Part shown: positions 50,537 through 60,125 of the stretch, piece by piece | Position numbering within the stretch: position 1 is the stretch's first letter | Layout of the letters: each line of letters begins with the position of its first letter | From: Limonium bicolor | Lineage: Eukaryota; Streptophyta; Magnoliopsida; Caryophyllales; Plumbaginaceae | Direction of reading: 5' to 3' | Length of the DNA stretch: 64,000 nucleotides | Assembly (NCBI GenBank): GCA_023374045.1 | Contig: CM041777.1 | Span: 464,037,827-464,101,826, forward strand | The notes under the pieces: model-generated | What the model saw: the letters and a program-made list of their open reading frames with translations, nothing else | The model's database searches: none | Told to the model about the DNA's origin: nothing | Translations under genes and position numbers: made by a program

Positions 50537-51475
50537 ACATGTCGTGTCTCTAATACACGTTACTAATAGATTACATGATACTATGAATTTAATACTTCCT
50601 AAAGGTAAGGTTCAGGCGTCCTGGTTTCATGTGTGTGGCATTGATTATTGCCGGCGGTGCCGTATTCAACTTGATCTTGTTGATCCCGTGATACAGCATC
50701 CGTGAGTTTCCACCCATGATGAGGACATCTCCTGATCTCAATACCAATTTCTCTGCGAGGTCCACACGCTTCTGCTCGCTATACAGGAATATGGCGTCAT
50801 CACCAATGGACCAAGACACTACGGGCACTCCTTGTTCAAGAGATTCCGCTGTCTCGTCCTTGTCTTGGTGTAACCCAAGTCGTCCTTCTTTTTCATAGAA
50901 GTTGACGATACAAAGGTCCGCTTCAAGTGCGGGGATTGGTTCAGGTTCACATTGCTGTGCAAGTTCTACTGCTTGAGTGATGAGGGTCTGAAACTCTGGT
51001 GGTATTGTCGGTGGCGTCGCTCCATCGTGTTGTCGTGTCTCCTGGTATGTCTTGGTATAAGGATTCCAGTCCTTTCCCAAGCACATCATCTTCAGCTTCA
51101 TCTTCGCTCCACCGGGGAATTCGGGTGTGTAAAATCCACCTTGACCCGTTCCTAGCTCGTTGCATCGTCGAATAATTGAGATTTGCGCTTCGGGTGTCAG
51201 GTATCCCCTTAATAAGATCATACCTGGGCGGATGACCTGACACTGTTTGTTGGTGTAGTCGGTTGGTGATGTCGATCTCTCTTGATTCAAGGTTACCGGT
51301 ATTGGGTAACAGATACTAAAGCTTCCTATGGTACAATTTCATCTACGGTGAGTACTAGTTTTAACTACCATTTCATGTAATACACTTCAATTCATTCATT
51401 TACTCATGCATTCAATCATACAATTACTCTGCTACTAGGCATGCTATTTCAAGGATTAAAGGTTTAGGTGATTAC
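50450..51475 (-). other. Putative alternative intron containing AlkB, copy 1
   Basis: The donor AAG|GTAATC (G at 51475) follows the zinc-knuckle exon. The acceptor CCAATAG|GTTGTGG (exon from 50449) precedes the protease. Exon 3 ends after the first base of a codon and the protease exon resumes at the second base, so removing 1026 nt joins gag to protease in frame. A nearer acceptor, ACCGTAG|ATG at 51343, would place the AlkB ATG at the exon edge but out of the gag frame. The sites are seen; their use is inferred. Confidence 0.5.
50589..51342 (-). CDS. AlkB-family Fe(II)/2-oxoglutarate dioxygenase, copy 1
   Basis: This ORF lies between gag and protease, in the same sense as the element. The frame 50589-51290 is open for 233 codons; the probable start is the ATG at 51342, from which copy 2 is open, while copy 1 has a small indel near the start. 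Counted from the 51290 start, HQDKDE supplies Fe ligands H141 and D143, LYHGI supplies H201, and RLNLTFR supplies the 2-oxoglutarate arginines R225 and R231. N130 and Y132 fit the NxY position. The nucleotide-recognition region has KMMCLGKDWNPYTKTY. The protein ends two residues after the last motif, as in stand-alone AlkB proteins. AlkB enzymes remove methyl groups from nucleic acids by oxidation. The CLGxxW...Y pattern suggests a plant ALKBH1-type ancestor (from recalled motifs). The substrate is unknown. Confidence 0.93.
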
Positions 51476-51808
51476 CTTGGCCGGATTTCGAACCGGGCCC
51501 ATCGCGGTCAATCACATGCAGAACAGGCTGCCTCTGAGGTGCGCCCTCTGAGGGCCCCGGGATCCCTGTCCCTGAGGTGCCTGCTGGGCCGGTGCATCGC
51601 CAGATGCCACCTCCTTGCCCTCTCTGCTTATAGTTCTGGAAGTTTCCTTTGGGCTTCCATTCTCCGGGCATGTTAGCTGGTGTCCCAGCTTCTGGCAGTT
51701 GTAGCACTTGATCTCCCTCCCCAATCCTTACCAGGGTGGTCCTGGTTGCACTTCTGCACACATAGGTGCGGCCGTCGGAGAAGGTTTTGGCGGCTCCGGA
51801 GCTAGAAC
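51476..51808 (-). CDS. gag exon 3: zinc knuckles, copy 1
   Basis: This encodes the nucleic-acid-binding end of Gag. Two CCHC knuckles are expected, the CRKCNQDHPGKDC type and the CYNCQKLGH...C type; both are clear in copy 2. In copy 1 one or more deleted bases shift the frame between and after them (frames 51456-51761 and 51512-51724 each read part). After the knuckles comes a Q/G/P-rich tail ending VIDRDGPGSKSGQ. The exon starts after acceptor CCTCAG at 51809 and ends at donor 51475. Confidence 0.8.
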
Positions 51809-51887
51809 CTGAGGTTAGAGGGTTAGCACATGTGTGCGTGGGTATACTAGAAATGATACTTATATGAAAATTGGAAGTAGAATTTAC
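51809..51887 (-). other. Putative gag intron 2, copy 1
   Basis: This 79-nt interval has donor G|GTAAATTC and acceptor CTAACCTCAG|GTT. Removing it joins a Lys-rich gag segment (...SHPPK) to GSSSGAAKTFSDGR and the knuckles in frame (phase 1). It is present in both copies with the same ends. Confidence 0.65.
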
Positions 51888-52158
51888 CCTTAGGAGGGTG
51901 TGATCTCAGTGGCTTAGCTGCCACCGGTGCAGAATAACCAAGCTGAAGGATCTCAGCTGGTTTGCCCTGCTCAGCATGGGCACTGCTCTCACTTGGGGAC
52001 TTCTTCTGAGAAAAGAAGTTCCCTTTCTTCTTCTTCCAGCTTTTACCCTGGTTCTGCTCCTCGGTGCTGGTATTTTTGTTATTGGCCTTGCGCTTCAGCG
52101 CGGTTTCTCATCCCTAATGGCAAGTGATCTCAACGCGGGAGGCCGCGTGATAACACTC
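51888..52158 (-). CDS. gag exon 2, copy 1
   Basis: This is the middle of Gag. It begins ECYHAASRVEITC, a typical end of a retrotransposon Gag helical domain, then becomes basic (KRKANN, SWKKKKG) and low-complexity. The first part reads cleanly in copy 2, the following part in copy 1; small indels break each. It lies between two putative introns and has no ATG of its own, so it is readable only by splicing or as a non-coding gap. Confidence 0.7.
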
Positions 52159-52271
52159 CTGAAGTTTCAGGTATTAGCCGGGATGAGTTTAAGAAAGAAT
52201 AAGGAAAAGATTCAAGGAATTCAAGGAATTGAAATGAATTGAATTGATACTAAGGGTCAACCGATATTTAC
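52159..52271 (-). other. Putative gag intron 1, copy 1
   Basis: This 113-nt interval has donor CAG|GTAAATATC and acceptor AACTTCAG|GAG. Read through, gag stops four codons after the donor. Spliced, TSLQ joins ECYHAA in phase 0. The same 113 nt interval is in copy 2 (62461-62573). Confidence 0.68.
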
Positions 52272-52929
52272 CTGAAGGGAGGTAAATCTGGTATAGCCCA
52301 TACCGTACCGAAGGCGATGGCTCAGACCGCCATAGAAGCGATCGACCAACACCTGGCCGGTGTATCCAAGATCGGGGAGGAGACGGAGAATGGAGGTGAA
52401 GGTGCGGTAGTACTCATCCACAGACATCTTGTCTGTCATCTTTAAGGCGTCTAGCTCTAGCCTTCTTCTTTTTACATGCTCCGGATAGTACTTGGATCGG
52501 AGGAGAGATGCGAAGGAATCCCAATCGAAGGTGGGGTCGCTGACGTGCTCGTGCTTCACCAGTTTCCACCAATCCATGGCCGCATCCTTCAAGTAGTAGG
52601 CGGCTACTCTGACTCGAACTCCAGCAGGAGCTTCGAGTGTTTCAAAAGCGGTCTCCATTTCGGAGATGTATGCTTCTAGCTTAGCCGGATCACTCTCGCC
52701 CCTAAAGCAAGGAGGGCGGAGTTCCGCTACAGCTTTGACCCAGTTAGCTTCTCTGGGTGGAGGGGGAGGGTTGGTCCCGTTGAGTTGTTGGTTTGCTGGT
52801 TTGTTGTACAGCTTGTATAACTTGTGGTAGCATCTGTGCTACCGTGGCGGCGACGATCTCAGCTATCGTCTGCGCGCCGGTTCCATCTGAGGCTTCGCCT
52901 CTAGGTCGGCCTCGGCCTCTTCCTGACAT
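52272..52929 (-). CDS. gag exon 1 (retrotransposon Gag domain), copy 1
   Basis: This is the structural protein of the virus-like particle. ATG at 52929 starts MSGRGRGRPRGEAS, a basic, AT-hook-like N-terminus. The core shows KDAAMDWWKLVKHE, FASLLRSKYYP, MSVDEYYRTF and ILRLLPDLG, the conserved Trp and Phe/Tyr pattern of the Ty3 Gag domain. A one-base loss near 52790 separates the N-terminal frame (52744-52929) from the rest (52257-52658). It is the first ORF after the primer site, with a 210-nt leader. Confidence 0.88.
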
Positions 52930-53123
52930 CTGAATGTTTAACAGTTACATTAGGCTCCGCAAGAATGACTCAAAGGTCTTGGAATTAAAACATGGTATCG
53001 TTCTTAAGAACGTCAAGGGTATCCGTTTGTAACAACGGTAGTTCCTAGTTAGGTTTCTAAGTATCCGTCTTATGACGGTTGAAATCCTAACTCGGTAATC
53101 TCCTATGCTCGGTACTTTAGGAC

Positions 53124-53151
53124 ATCAGAGCGTAACTACGCTCTGATACCA
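53124..53151 (-). promoter_or_regulatory. Tekay-like copy 1 primer-binding site within a hairpin
   Basis: The TGGTATCAGAGC complement is at 53140-53151 on the minus strand, 5 nt from the LTR. Positions 53124-53147 form an 11-bp perfect stem, ATCAGAGCGTA/TACGCTCTGAT, with a 2-nt loop. The stem differs from the LARD version at paired positions. Confidence 0.9.
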
Positions 53152-53632
53152 CTTTTTGTAACACCCCAACCGTTAATCCTATGCTTACCGTCTAATCGTC
53201 CTGTTAATTCAATGAGTTCGCAGCGGAAGAATACTACTTACTACTTCGGCGGGGGTGAAACAATGCCGCTAACCGCCCATACGGCTAGCAAGGCTACTAA
53301 TACTTACAGTGACGGTCTGATGGCCAATAGATACCGAGCTACTAAAACAAACTTACCAATTACAAATATTCACTACCAAAGGATTACCGAGTATTCGAAG
53401 TATTCATTACAACCTTCCAAGTTTACCCAAAAGAATGAGTATACCTACTCATCTATACCAATCTCCTTCACAATATCCAAAAAGGTGTACCCCATGGTAC
53501 ACCGGCTATTCAAAATCAGCCATGTACTACTAGTACACCATCTCAAATTCATGTTTACATCCAAAAAGAAGAAAAAGAAATAAGTTGATCTTCACATCTT
53601 CATCATCTCGCACCTGCGTGTAGTAAAATGGT

Positions 53633-53712
53633 GCCCCAAGGGGCTCAGCAAATTGCTGCGCATAAACTCCGCATATACCGATTGCTAGCAAGGGTACGCC
53701 GACTAATTGGCG
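53633..53712 (-). promoter_or_regulatory. Conserved LTR stem-loop block (Tekay middle LTR)
   Basis: The minus strand has CGCCAATTAGTCGGCG, a middle stem, then CAGCAATTTGCTGAGCCCC and TTGGGGC, giving twin hairpins. The counterpart in the right LTR is cut by the window end (from about 63955). Confidence 0.65.
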
Positions 53713-54659
53713 ACCGCTAAACATGCTTGTTCATTACTCATACATACATGCTTTACACAATCATACATACATTAATACATCATTCACTTCAAGGCAACAA
53801 TACAATAGAGTTCACAATACTTACCTTCACAAGGTTAGCCAAATTGTGCATCCGGGTTAATCGGAATGCATATTACTCTTTTACTCATTACTTACTTCTT
53901 CTTACTTACAATTACTTACTTCCTTTTTACTTTACTTACTCATTCTTACTTACTTACTTATACTCAAGTCAAGTCGTCGGGACCTCCGGCCTTGGGGACT
54001 ACTCCGTCCCACATCCGGGATTTACTTGACTCACTAATCCGGGATGCTACCCACTTAAGGGATTTGGGCCGCGGACCAGTTTAAGAGTCAGGAATTGGAG
54101 CCAACCTCTCGTGACTCCGCATCCTCACGCGTGGCCGAAACTATATCGGACTTCTACTCATTCCAATTTATTTACCAATTTAAGTTAGGAGTTAGCTTGT
54201 TAGGAACAAGTTAGAAGTCCAATAATAAATAGCAATAATCGGTCACAGTACAATACAACATACATACACACATTCATATCATCCATACGTTTCATGAATT
54301 ATACAAACTAAGATTTAAGAAATACACATCATACAACACTACATATTCACAAGTAAGCATATTAACTCCGATTCGTGCATTTATCTTTATTGGTGATCAA
54401 TTAGCACACAACACACAAATCAGAGTAGCCATGATAGCATTCGGGGCATGAGGAATTCATACCGTTCACCGTTGTACGTACTTCCAAACGTCCTTCCGGT
54501 GTCACAAATCAAATCCTATTATACATACAATTAAATGATTAATAACTATCATTACTTAACACATACTCACTATGTCCTTATACTTCTTACATTGCTTTAC
54601 TTACTTACTTTTCCTTTACTTAGGTTTTACTTCCTTACTTAACTTTGGCATGCTTTCAT

Positions 54660-54735
54660 CCATGTACATATACTATATGTATGGGTATACATATACATAA
54701 TATATACAATTACTATTTAAATTAAAATAATTTTT
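54660..54735 (-). promoter_or_regulatory. AT-rich tract, candidate promoter of the Tekay-like LTR
   Basis: TATATA-type motifs and a T-run lie immediately downstream, in element orientation, of the palindromic array. The arrangement suggests array plus TATA as a U3 promoter; this is inference. Confidence 0.38.
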
Positions 54736-54751
54736 TTTTTTTTTTTTGTCA

Positions 54752-55076
54752 GGACCGGACTTGCGACCGACCTTGGGCAAGTCCGGTCCATTCCAGTAGG
54801 TTTCTTCGGGAAAATTTTTGGTCCGACCGGACTTGCATGTCCGGTCGCAAGTCCGGTCGATTCCAGTAACATTCTGCCGGGAAATTTTTCTGCTCGACCG
54901 GACTTGCAAGTCCGGTCGCAAGTCCGGTCGATTCCAGTAGCATACCGAGGGGAAATTTTTCTGCTCGACCGGACTTGCAGGTCCGGTCGCAAGTCCGGTC
55001 GATTCCAGTGCTTATTGACGGGAAAATTTTCTGCTCGACCGGACTTGCAGGTCCGGTCGCAAGTCCGGTCGATCCC
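54752..55076. repeat. Palindromic GACCGG tandem array (Tekay middle LTR)
   Basis: Five units at about 72-bp spacing. The dyad arms are GACCGGACTTGC and GCAAGTCCGGTC, and the spacer has ATTCCAGTA and GGGAAAATTTTT. Frames running through the array on both strands are repeat artefacts. Confidence 0.9.
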
Positions 55077-56945
55077 ATGTTTACATTTTACTTTCTGTTT
55101 TCAGTCCTCTCTTTCACCCATTACTTCCCCATTGTTCCTACACTTATTCCCACATGTTATAACACTAATTAAACCTCCTAATACACCCTAGTTCATTTCC
55201 TAATTCCTTACACAATTTTATACTCATTCACTCATATAATTTCCCAAGTTTCACTCAACACTTGCACTAGTTATGTCCTAGTTGTGTTATGCTACAGATT
55301 TTAGCATTTACACTCCCCTTCTATATCCCCTCTTCTATTGTCATTCTAACACTCCTAATGCATCTAGAATCCATTACCTAGCTCTCTCCACTTACCCTCT
55401 ATTTTCCTTAATTCAAAATCTGTTACAACACTCTTCATTCACCTAGTTTAAATTCACTAAGTGTTCTAATCCTAGGTAAATTTTGCCATAGTCTCTCTTG
55501 TATTTCTATGCACTCACCACATGGTCTAGTTCATATTTTAACCCTTATCTCACCTGTTACAATAACATCAAAACACAAGCTCCCATACACAACTACTAAT
55601 ACCAAATACACTACAAAATTTCCTGCACATTACTCCTCATTTCCCAATCTGTTTAACAAGTTTTAAAATGTTCTTTAAGGTTTAAAACCTTGTTTTCTCT
55701 TTACACATTACACTACTACCACATTGCCATTTTCATTACCAAATTCAAACTTATAAAAATCTGTTACATACATATATACTCAAGACTACACAATGAGAGT
55801 TCTCACCTTGTTTTCCCTTCTAGGTTTCTTTCTTTTCTTTCTTTCCCCTTCCTCTCTCTCTCGGTTTTGGTACTTCAATCCACTAACACTACAACCATTC
55901 ACATACATATCTCAATACAACATACTAACCCTAACCATTCCTTAAAGCTTAAATGTACATTTTAGGGTTTAGGAATTTATATTACCTTCCACTAGAGCAA
56001 GTGCTGTTTGGAGTGGCTCAACAACAAAATTCCAACTCCACCAATAAGCCAAAATCGGCTAGAACAAGAGGAAGAACAAGGGTTTAGTTCTAGATTTTCG
56101 TTTTGCCCATAAGGGGTAGAAAAAGATGGAGTTTTCGAAATATCTTTACCTTAGAAGAACAAGGAGAACAAGGGCCTTCCAATGGTGGTGTTGAAGCTTC
56201 AAATGGGGAATACCCTCAAAATCGAAAATGCTTGTTTTTGGATTTTGGAAAGATGAAAATGTTGCTCTTGAGGAGAGGATTACAATGGTGTAATTTTTAT
56301 AATTTTTGGGAGAGTGTGGAGGGAGTTACAAAGGAGAGAAGGTGGGTTTTGTATGTGTTTTGCTCATTCTCCATTGAAATCGCATGAGGAAGGAGAAGAG
56401 GAGAAATGAGAGTGAGGAGGGAAGTGGGTACACGTGAGAGAAGAGAATGAGAGGAGGAGAGAGAGTAGAAAGGTGAGAGTGAGAGTTTTTAATTGTTTTG
56501 TTTTTAGTTAATAAGGGAGGAGTGTGAGGTGTGTGAGGGGGGCCTTAAAATCGGCTAGCACACAGACCCACTTGTGGGTTTTGAAATTTATTTGCAATAT
56601 TGGACACACTAGTTTGTGTTATTTATACTTCTACCCCACAACTTCCCGTTTTTGACAGTTTTTCTAATCTCTGTTTTATTGATTTTATTGGTCCTACAGC
56701 TTCATTAATATTTATTAGTGATTATTTAGTTGACCAAAACTGTTACGAGTCTATTTGACCCGCTTAAAGACACGTTTTCCCGGTTACCTCGAAAAACGTG
56801 CTTTAAGGTTCGGTAATGTTTTTAATCCATTTTAAGGATCGTTTTCTTCGGGATTTGTTCCCTAATAATTATTTATTCTTAACTAAGCCTCTAAATTACT
56901 TATTAGCCTAATTAATCACTATTTTTAAATACGGGGTATTTCAAT

Positions 56946-56956
56946 CTACCCCCCTT
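56946..56956 (-). other. Tekay-like copy 2 polypurine tract
   Basis: The minus strand reads AAGGGGGGTAG, 2 nt from the middle LTR end at 56943. Confidence 0.82.
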
Positions 56957-57292
56957 AAGAAACTTTGCCCTAAAGTTGCTCAAGGTTAATAGTTTGATTA
57001 TCTACTCATTAGCAAACCAATTGTCCTAATGCATCTTTCTACACCTATGAGGTGTTTACTTCTTCCACATTGCAAGCATACACAATTCAGTACAATACGC
57101 AATTCACAATTCACATACGCAATCCATCTTCTCATTCGTACCAACCACAATACACAAATACACCATTACCATTCACAATAACACATTACACCAATACACC
57201 ATTCATTGTACATACCCATTCACTACTCATTACACACACATACACATTCATACCAAGTCCACTTGCACTACATGTGCCATAAAATGCAATGC

Positions 57293-57598
57293 TTACCCCG
57301 AAGCAATGCAAAAGCAAAGGGCTCCCCCCTTTAAAAAGGGTACGACCCGTACCCGTATATTACATGCTAGACTAACTAGTCTATGAATAATGTGGGTACT
57401 TAGCCTCATGGCATCTTCTAGTTCCCATGTCGCTTCTTCGACATCATGGTTAGACCATAGGACCTTCACCATTCGTATCGACTTATGGCGAGTGTCTCTG
57501 GTCTTCCTATCCAAGATTCTCACTGGGGTTTCAACATATCTCATGTTCGGCTCAATGGATAGTCTCTCGGGCTCCAACACATGAGAAGGATCAGCCAA
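57293..57598 (-). CDS. Chromodomain-like C-terminus of integrase, copy 2
   Basis: A single frame reads [15 protein letters not shown], then VKVLWSNHDVEEATWELED. Aromatic and acidic residues at these positions are the signature of the chromodomain-like tail of plant chromovirus integrases. Known family members bind modified histones and guide insertion into heterochromatin. The upstream part (YVETPVRI) joins the integrase C-terminal module after a frame break near 57598. Confidence 0.8.
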   Translation of the reverse strand: MADPSHVLEPERLSIEPNMRYVETPVRILDRKTRDTRHKSIRMVKVLWSNHDVEEATWELEDAMRLSTHIIHRLVSLACNIRVRVVPFLKGGALCFCIASG

Positions 57599-58686
57599 TA
57601 CTTCTTGAGTTGTGACACATGAAATACATCATGGACACGTCCAAGTCCTCAGGTAATGCCAACCTGTAGGCTACTGAACCAACTCTTTCGGTGATAGTGT
57701 ACGGCCCTACAAACTTCGGGCTTAGCTTGCCCTTCTGACCAAAACGGAAGACACCCTTCATAGGTGAAACGCGCAAGAACACTTGGTCGCCCACGGCGAA
57801 CTCAGGTCGCGTCGTCTCACATCCGCATAGGATTTCTGTCTATCTTGGGCTGCCTTCATGTTAGCTCGGATTGTTGCACTTCGGCTTGTACTTGCTCAAG
57901 GTATTCCGGTCCTATTATGACCGCTTCGCTTGACTCATCCCAACACAAGGGTGTACGGCAAGGTCTACCGTATAGAGCTTGGAAAGGCGACATCTTAAGG
58001 CGTGATAACTATTATTATACGAGAACTCGATAAGATGAAGCTTATCTAACCAACTCCCCTGAAAGTCCAAGGCACATGCCCGAAGCATGTCCTCCAGTGT
58101 CTGGATGGTCCTTTCTGTCTGACCGTCGGTTGAGGATGGAAGGCGGTACTCAACTTCAATTCTGTACCCAGCGCTTCCCTTGTAGCTCTCCAGTATCTCG
58201 AAAGAAATCTGGTGTCGCGGTCAGATACTATGGTCTTAGGGACTCCGTGTCTGATAATCTCCTTATCAAAAAGCTCAGCTAGCTTTACTACCTTCCAGGT
58301 GTCCTTCATCGGTATGAATCGGGCAACCTTGGTAAGGCGATCAACTACAACCCAGATCATGTTGAGTCCTCCCCTAGCAGGTGGGAGTCCTACAACAAAA
58401 TCCATGGAGATATCATGAAATTTCCACTCCGGAATTGGCATTGATTGTACCATTCCGCCCGGTCTACGGTGTTCGAATTTACCTTCTGGCATGTTAAGCA
58501 TCTCAATACAAATTCTGTCACATCTGACTTCATTCCAGACCACCAGAAGTACCTCTTCATGTCTTTGTACATCTTGGAGGCTCCCGGATGGACTGATAAT
58601 GTAGAACTATGTGACTCTCGCAGGATGCGATCCCTTAGCTCAGCATTGCTTCGGGGGACGCATAGCCTGCCATTCAACCGAATCAA
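57591..58686 (-). CDS. Integrase, copy 2 (frameshifted)
   Basis: Three frames cover the protein: 58390-58686 (HHCC zinc domain, ending [11 protein letters not shown]), 58046-58543 (core, with [18 protein letters not shown] and then a shift before the Glu segment) and 57591-57794 ([16 protein letters not shown]). The core frame shift near 58130 is a lost base relative to copy 1, and one His codon of the RHHGVPK segment is also missing near 58250. Together with copy 1 a complete integrase is implied. Confidence 0.85.
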
Positions 58687-58861
58687 ACCATCTTCATGTA
58701 GCTTGAAGTCATACTTTTCTTTTCAAATGTACCATTTTCGATCTTTTGTCTGATTTCGGTTAGGTAAGGGTCGCTCAACTGAGCATCTCGCACCTCGTCA
58801 ACCAAGCTAGAAGAAGCGAGTAGCGAATGGAGCGAGTGTGCTCGACGGCTCAGGGCGTCGG

Positions 58862-59233
58862 CTACAACGTTAGCCTTCCCTTCCTTATACTGCAGATTGA
58901 TGTCATAGTCTGAGAGAAATTCCATCCATCTTCTTGTCTCAAGTTGAGTTCTTTCTGAGTGAATACATACTGTAAGCTCTTATGATCGGAGTAGATGGTG
59001 ATGCTTACCCCATAGAGATAGTGTCGCCATATCTTCAAGGCGAAGACAATGGCTCCTAACTCTAAGTCGTGAGTCGGGTAATTCTCCTCATGTTTCTTCA
59101 GCTGGCGGGAGGCATAAGCAACAACCTTGCCATGCTGCATGAGTACGCATCCCATTCCTTTGCCTGATGCATCACAGTATACCTCAAATCCCTCTGTGCC
59201 CTCTGGAAGAGTAAGGATGGGCGCTGAGGTCAA
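58862..59233 (-). CDS. RNase H domain, copy 2
   Basis: It has the same catalytic segments as copy 1 ([33 protein letters not shown]). Downstream, 58683-58925 reads [28 protein letters not shown], the conserved end of gypsy RNase H. Here that end is open, while copy 1 is broken. Confidence 0.9.
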   Translation of the reverse strand: MTSAPILTLPEGTEGFEVYCDASGKGMGCVLMQHGKVVAYASRQLKKHEENYPTHDLELGAIVFALKIWRHYLYGVSITIYSDHKSLQYVFTQKELNLRQEDGWNFSQTMTSICSIRKGRLTL

Positions 59234-60125
59234 TGAGTCTTTAAGGCTCTGAAATGATACTTCGCACTCGTCTGTCCATACAAACGGTGCATCTTTTTCA
59301 TCAATGTAGTCATGGGCTTAGCGACTTTTGAGAAGTCCTTTACGAATCTCCGGTAGTAACCGGCTAGACCAAGAAAGCTCCGAATGTCGGTAACAGTCTT
59401 AGGTCTAGGCCATGATCGTACAGCTTCTATCTTTGAAGGGTCAACTGAGATACCTGCGCTCGAGATGACATGTCCAAGGAATGATACCTGATCTAGCCAG
59501 AACTCGCATTTGGAGAACTTCGCATACAGCTGGTTCTCGCGCAGTGTCTCAAGCACTTTCCTCAAGTGAATTTCATGTTCCTCTGGTGATTTGGAATATA
59601 CAAGGATGTCGTCGATGAAGACCACAACCGAAGTGTCCAACTGCTCACTGAATAAACGGTTCATGAGGTCCATGAATTTTGCCGGTGCGTTTGACAAACC
59701 GAATGGCATCACTGTGAATTCGTAGTGGCCATATCTGGTACGGAATGCCGTTTTCTCAATGTCTTGCTCTTTGATTGCAATTGATGTACCCAGAACGGAG
59801 GTCAATCTTGGAAAAGACCGATGCTCCTTTCAACTGGTCAAATAGGTCGTCGATGCGTGGCAGTGGGTATTTGTTTTTGACTGTGACCGCATTCAGCTCG
59901 CGGTAGTCAATACAAAGGCGGAGACTACCGTCCTTCTTCTTCACGAAGAGGACCGGTGCTCCCCAGGGTGATACGCTCGGGCGTATAAACCCTTTGTCTA
60001 GTAAATCACAATTGCTCTTTCAATTCAGTCATTTCAGCAGGTGCCATGCGGTACGGTGCCCTAGCAATGGGACCGGTACCTGGTAATAAATCAATCTCAA
60101 ATTCCACTGCTCTCGGTGGTGGCAT
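59230..60125 (-). CDS. Reverse transcriptase, copy 2 (frameshifted)
   Basis: It is readable in three overlapping frames: the N-terminal lead-in at the end of 60006-60419, [11 protein letters not shown] in 59756-59944, and the active-site [10 protein letters not shown] half in 59230-59805. Breaks near 60005, 59785 and 59290 are 1-3 base losses relative to copy 1. Catalytic residues are all present. Confidence 0.9.

Larger units (their letters stand above)
46639..53156 (-). mobile_element. Tekay-like chromovirus copy 1, internal domain
   Basis: This 6518-bp autonomous internal region has, in element order: primer site, gag split by two putative introns, AlkB ORF, protease, reverse transcriptase, RNase H, integrase, chromodomain-like tail, AC-rich 3' untranslated stretch (46652-47040) and polypurine tract. 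That order (integrase last, chromodomain tail, Met-tRNA primer, long LTRs) matches the Tekay/Del clade of Ty3/gypsy chromoviruses. Reading frames are broken by several 1-4 nt indels that are mostly not shared with copy 2. Confidence 0.9.
53157..56943 (-). mobile_element. Shared middle LTR of the Tekay-like tandem
   Basis: This 3787-bp LTR starts TGTAACACCCC at 53157 and ends GGGGTATTTCA at 56943. It is the 5' LTR of copy 1 (primer site on its left) and at the same time the 3' LTR of copy 2 (polypurine tract directly on its right). It contains the stem-loop block (53633-53712), a TTAC-rich stretch (about 53878-53960), an AT-rich tract (54660-54735) and the palindromic array (54752-55076). No host sequence separates the two elements. 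Confidence 0.92.

Noticed and set aside
50589..51342. AlkB as an independent host gene or endogenous RNA virus fragment that fell into the element
   Set aside because: It is present at the same position and orientation in both element copies, fits between gag and protease with in-phase splice sites, and its CLGxxW...Y region looks closer to plant ALKBH1-type proteins than to viral AlkB. A database search would settle the origin.
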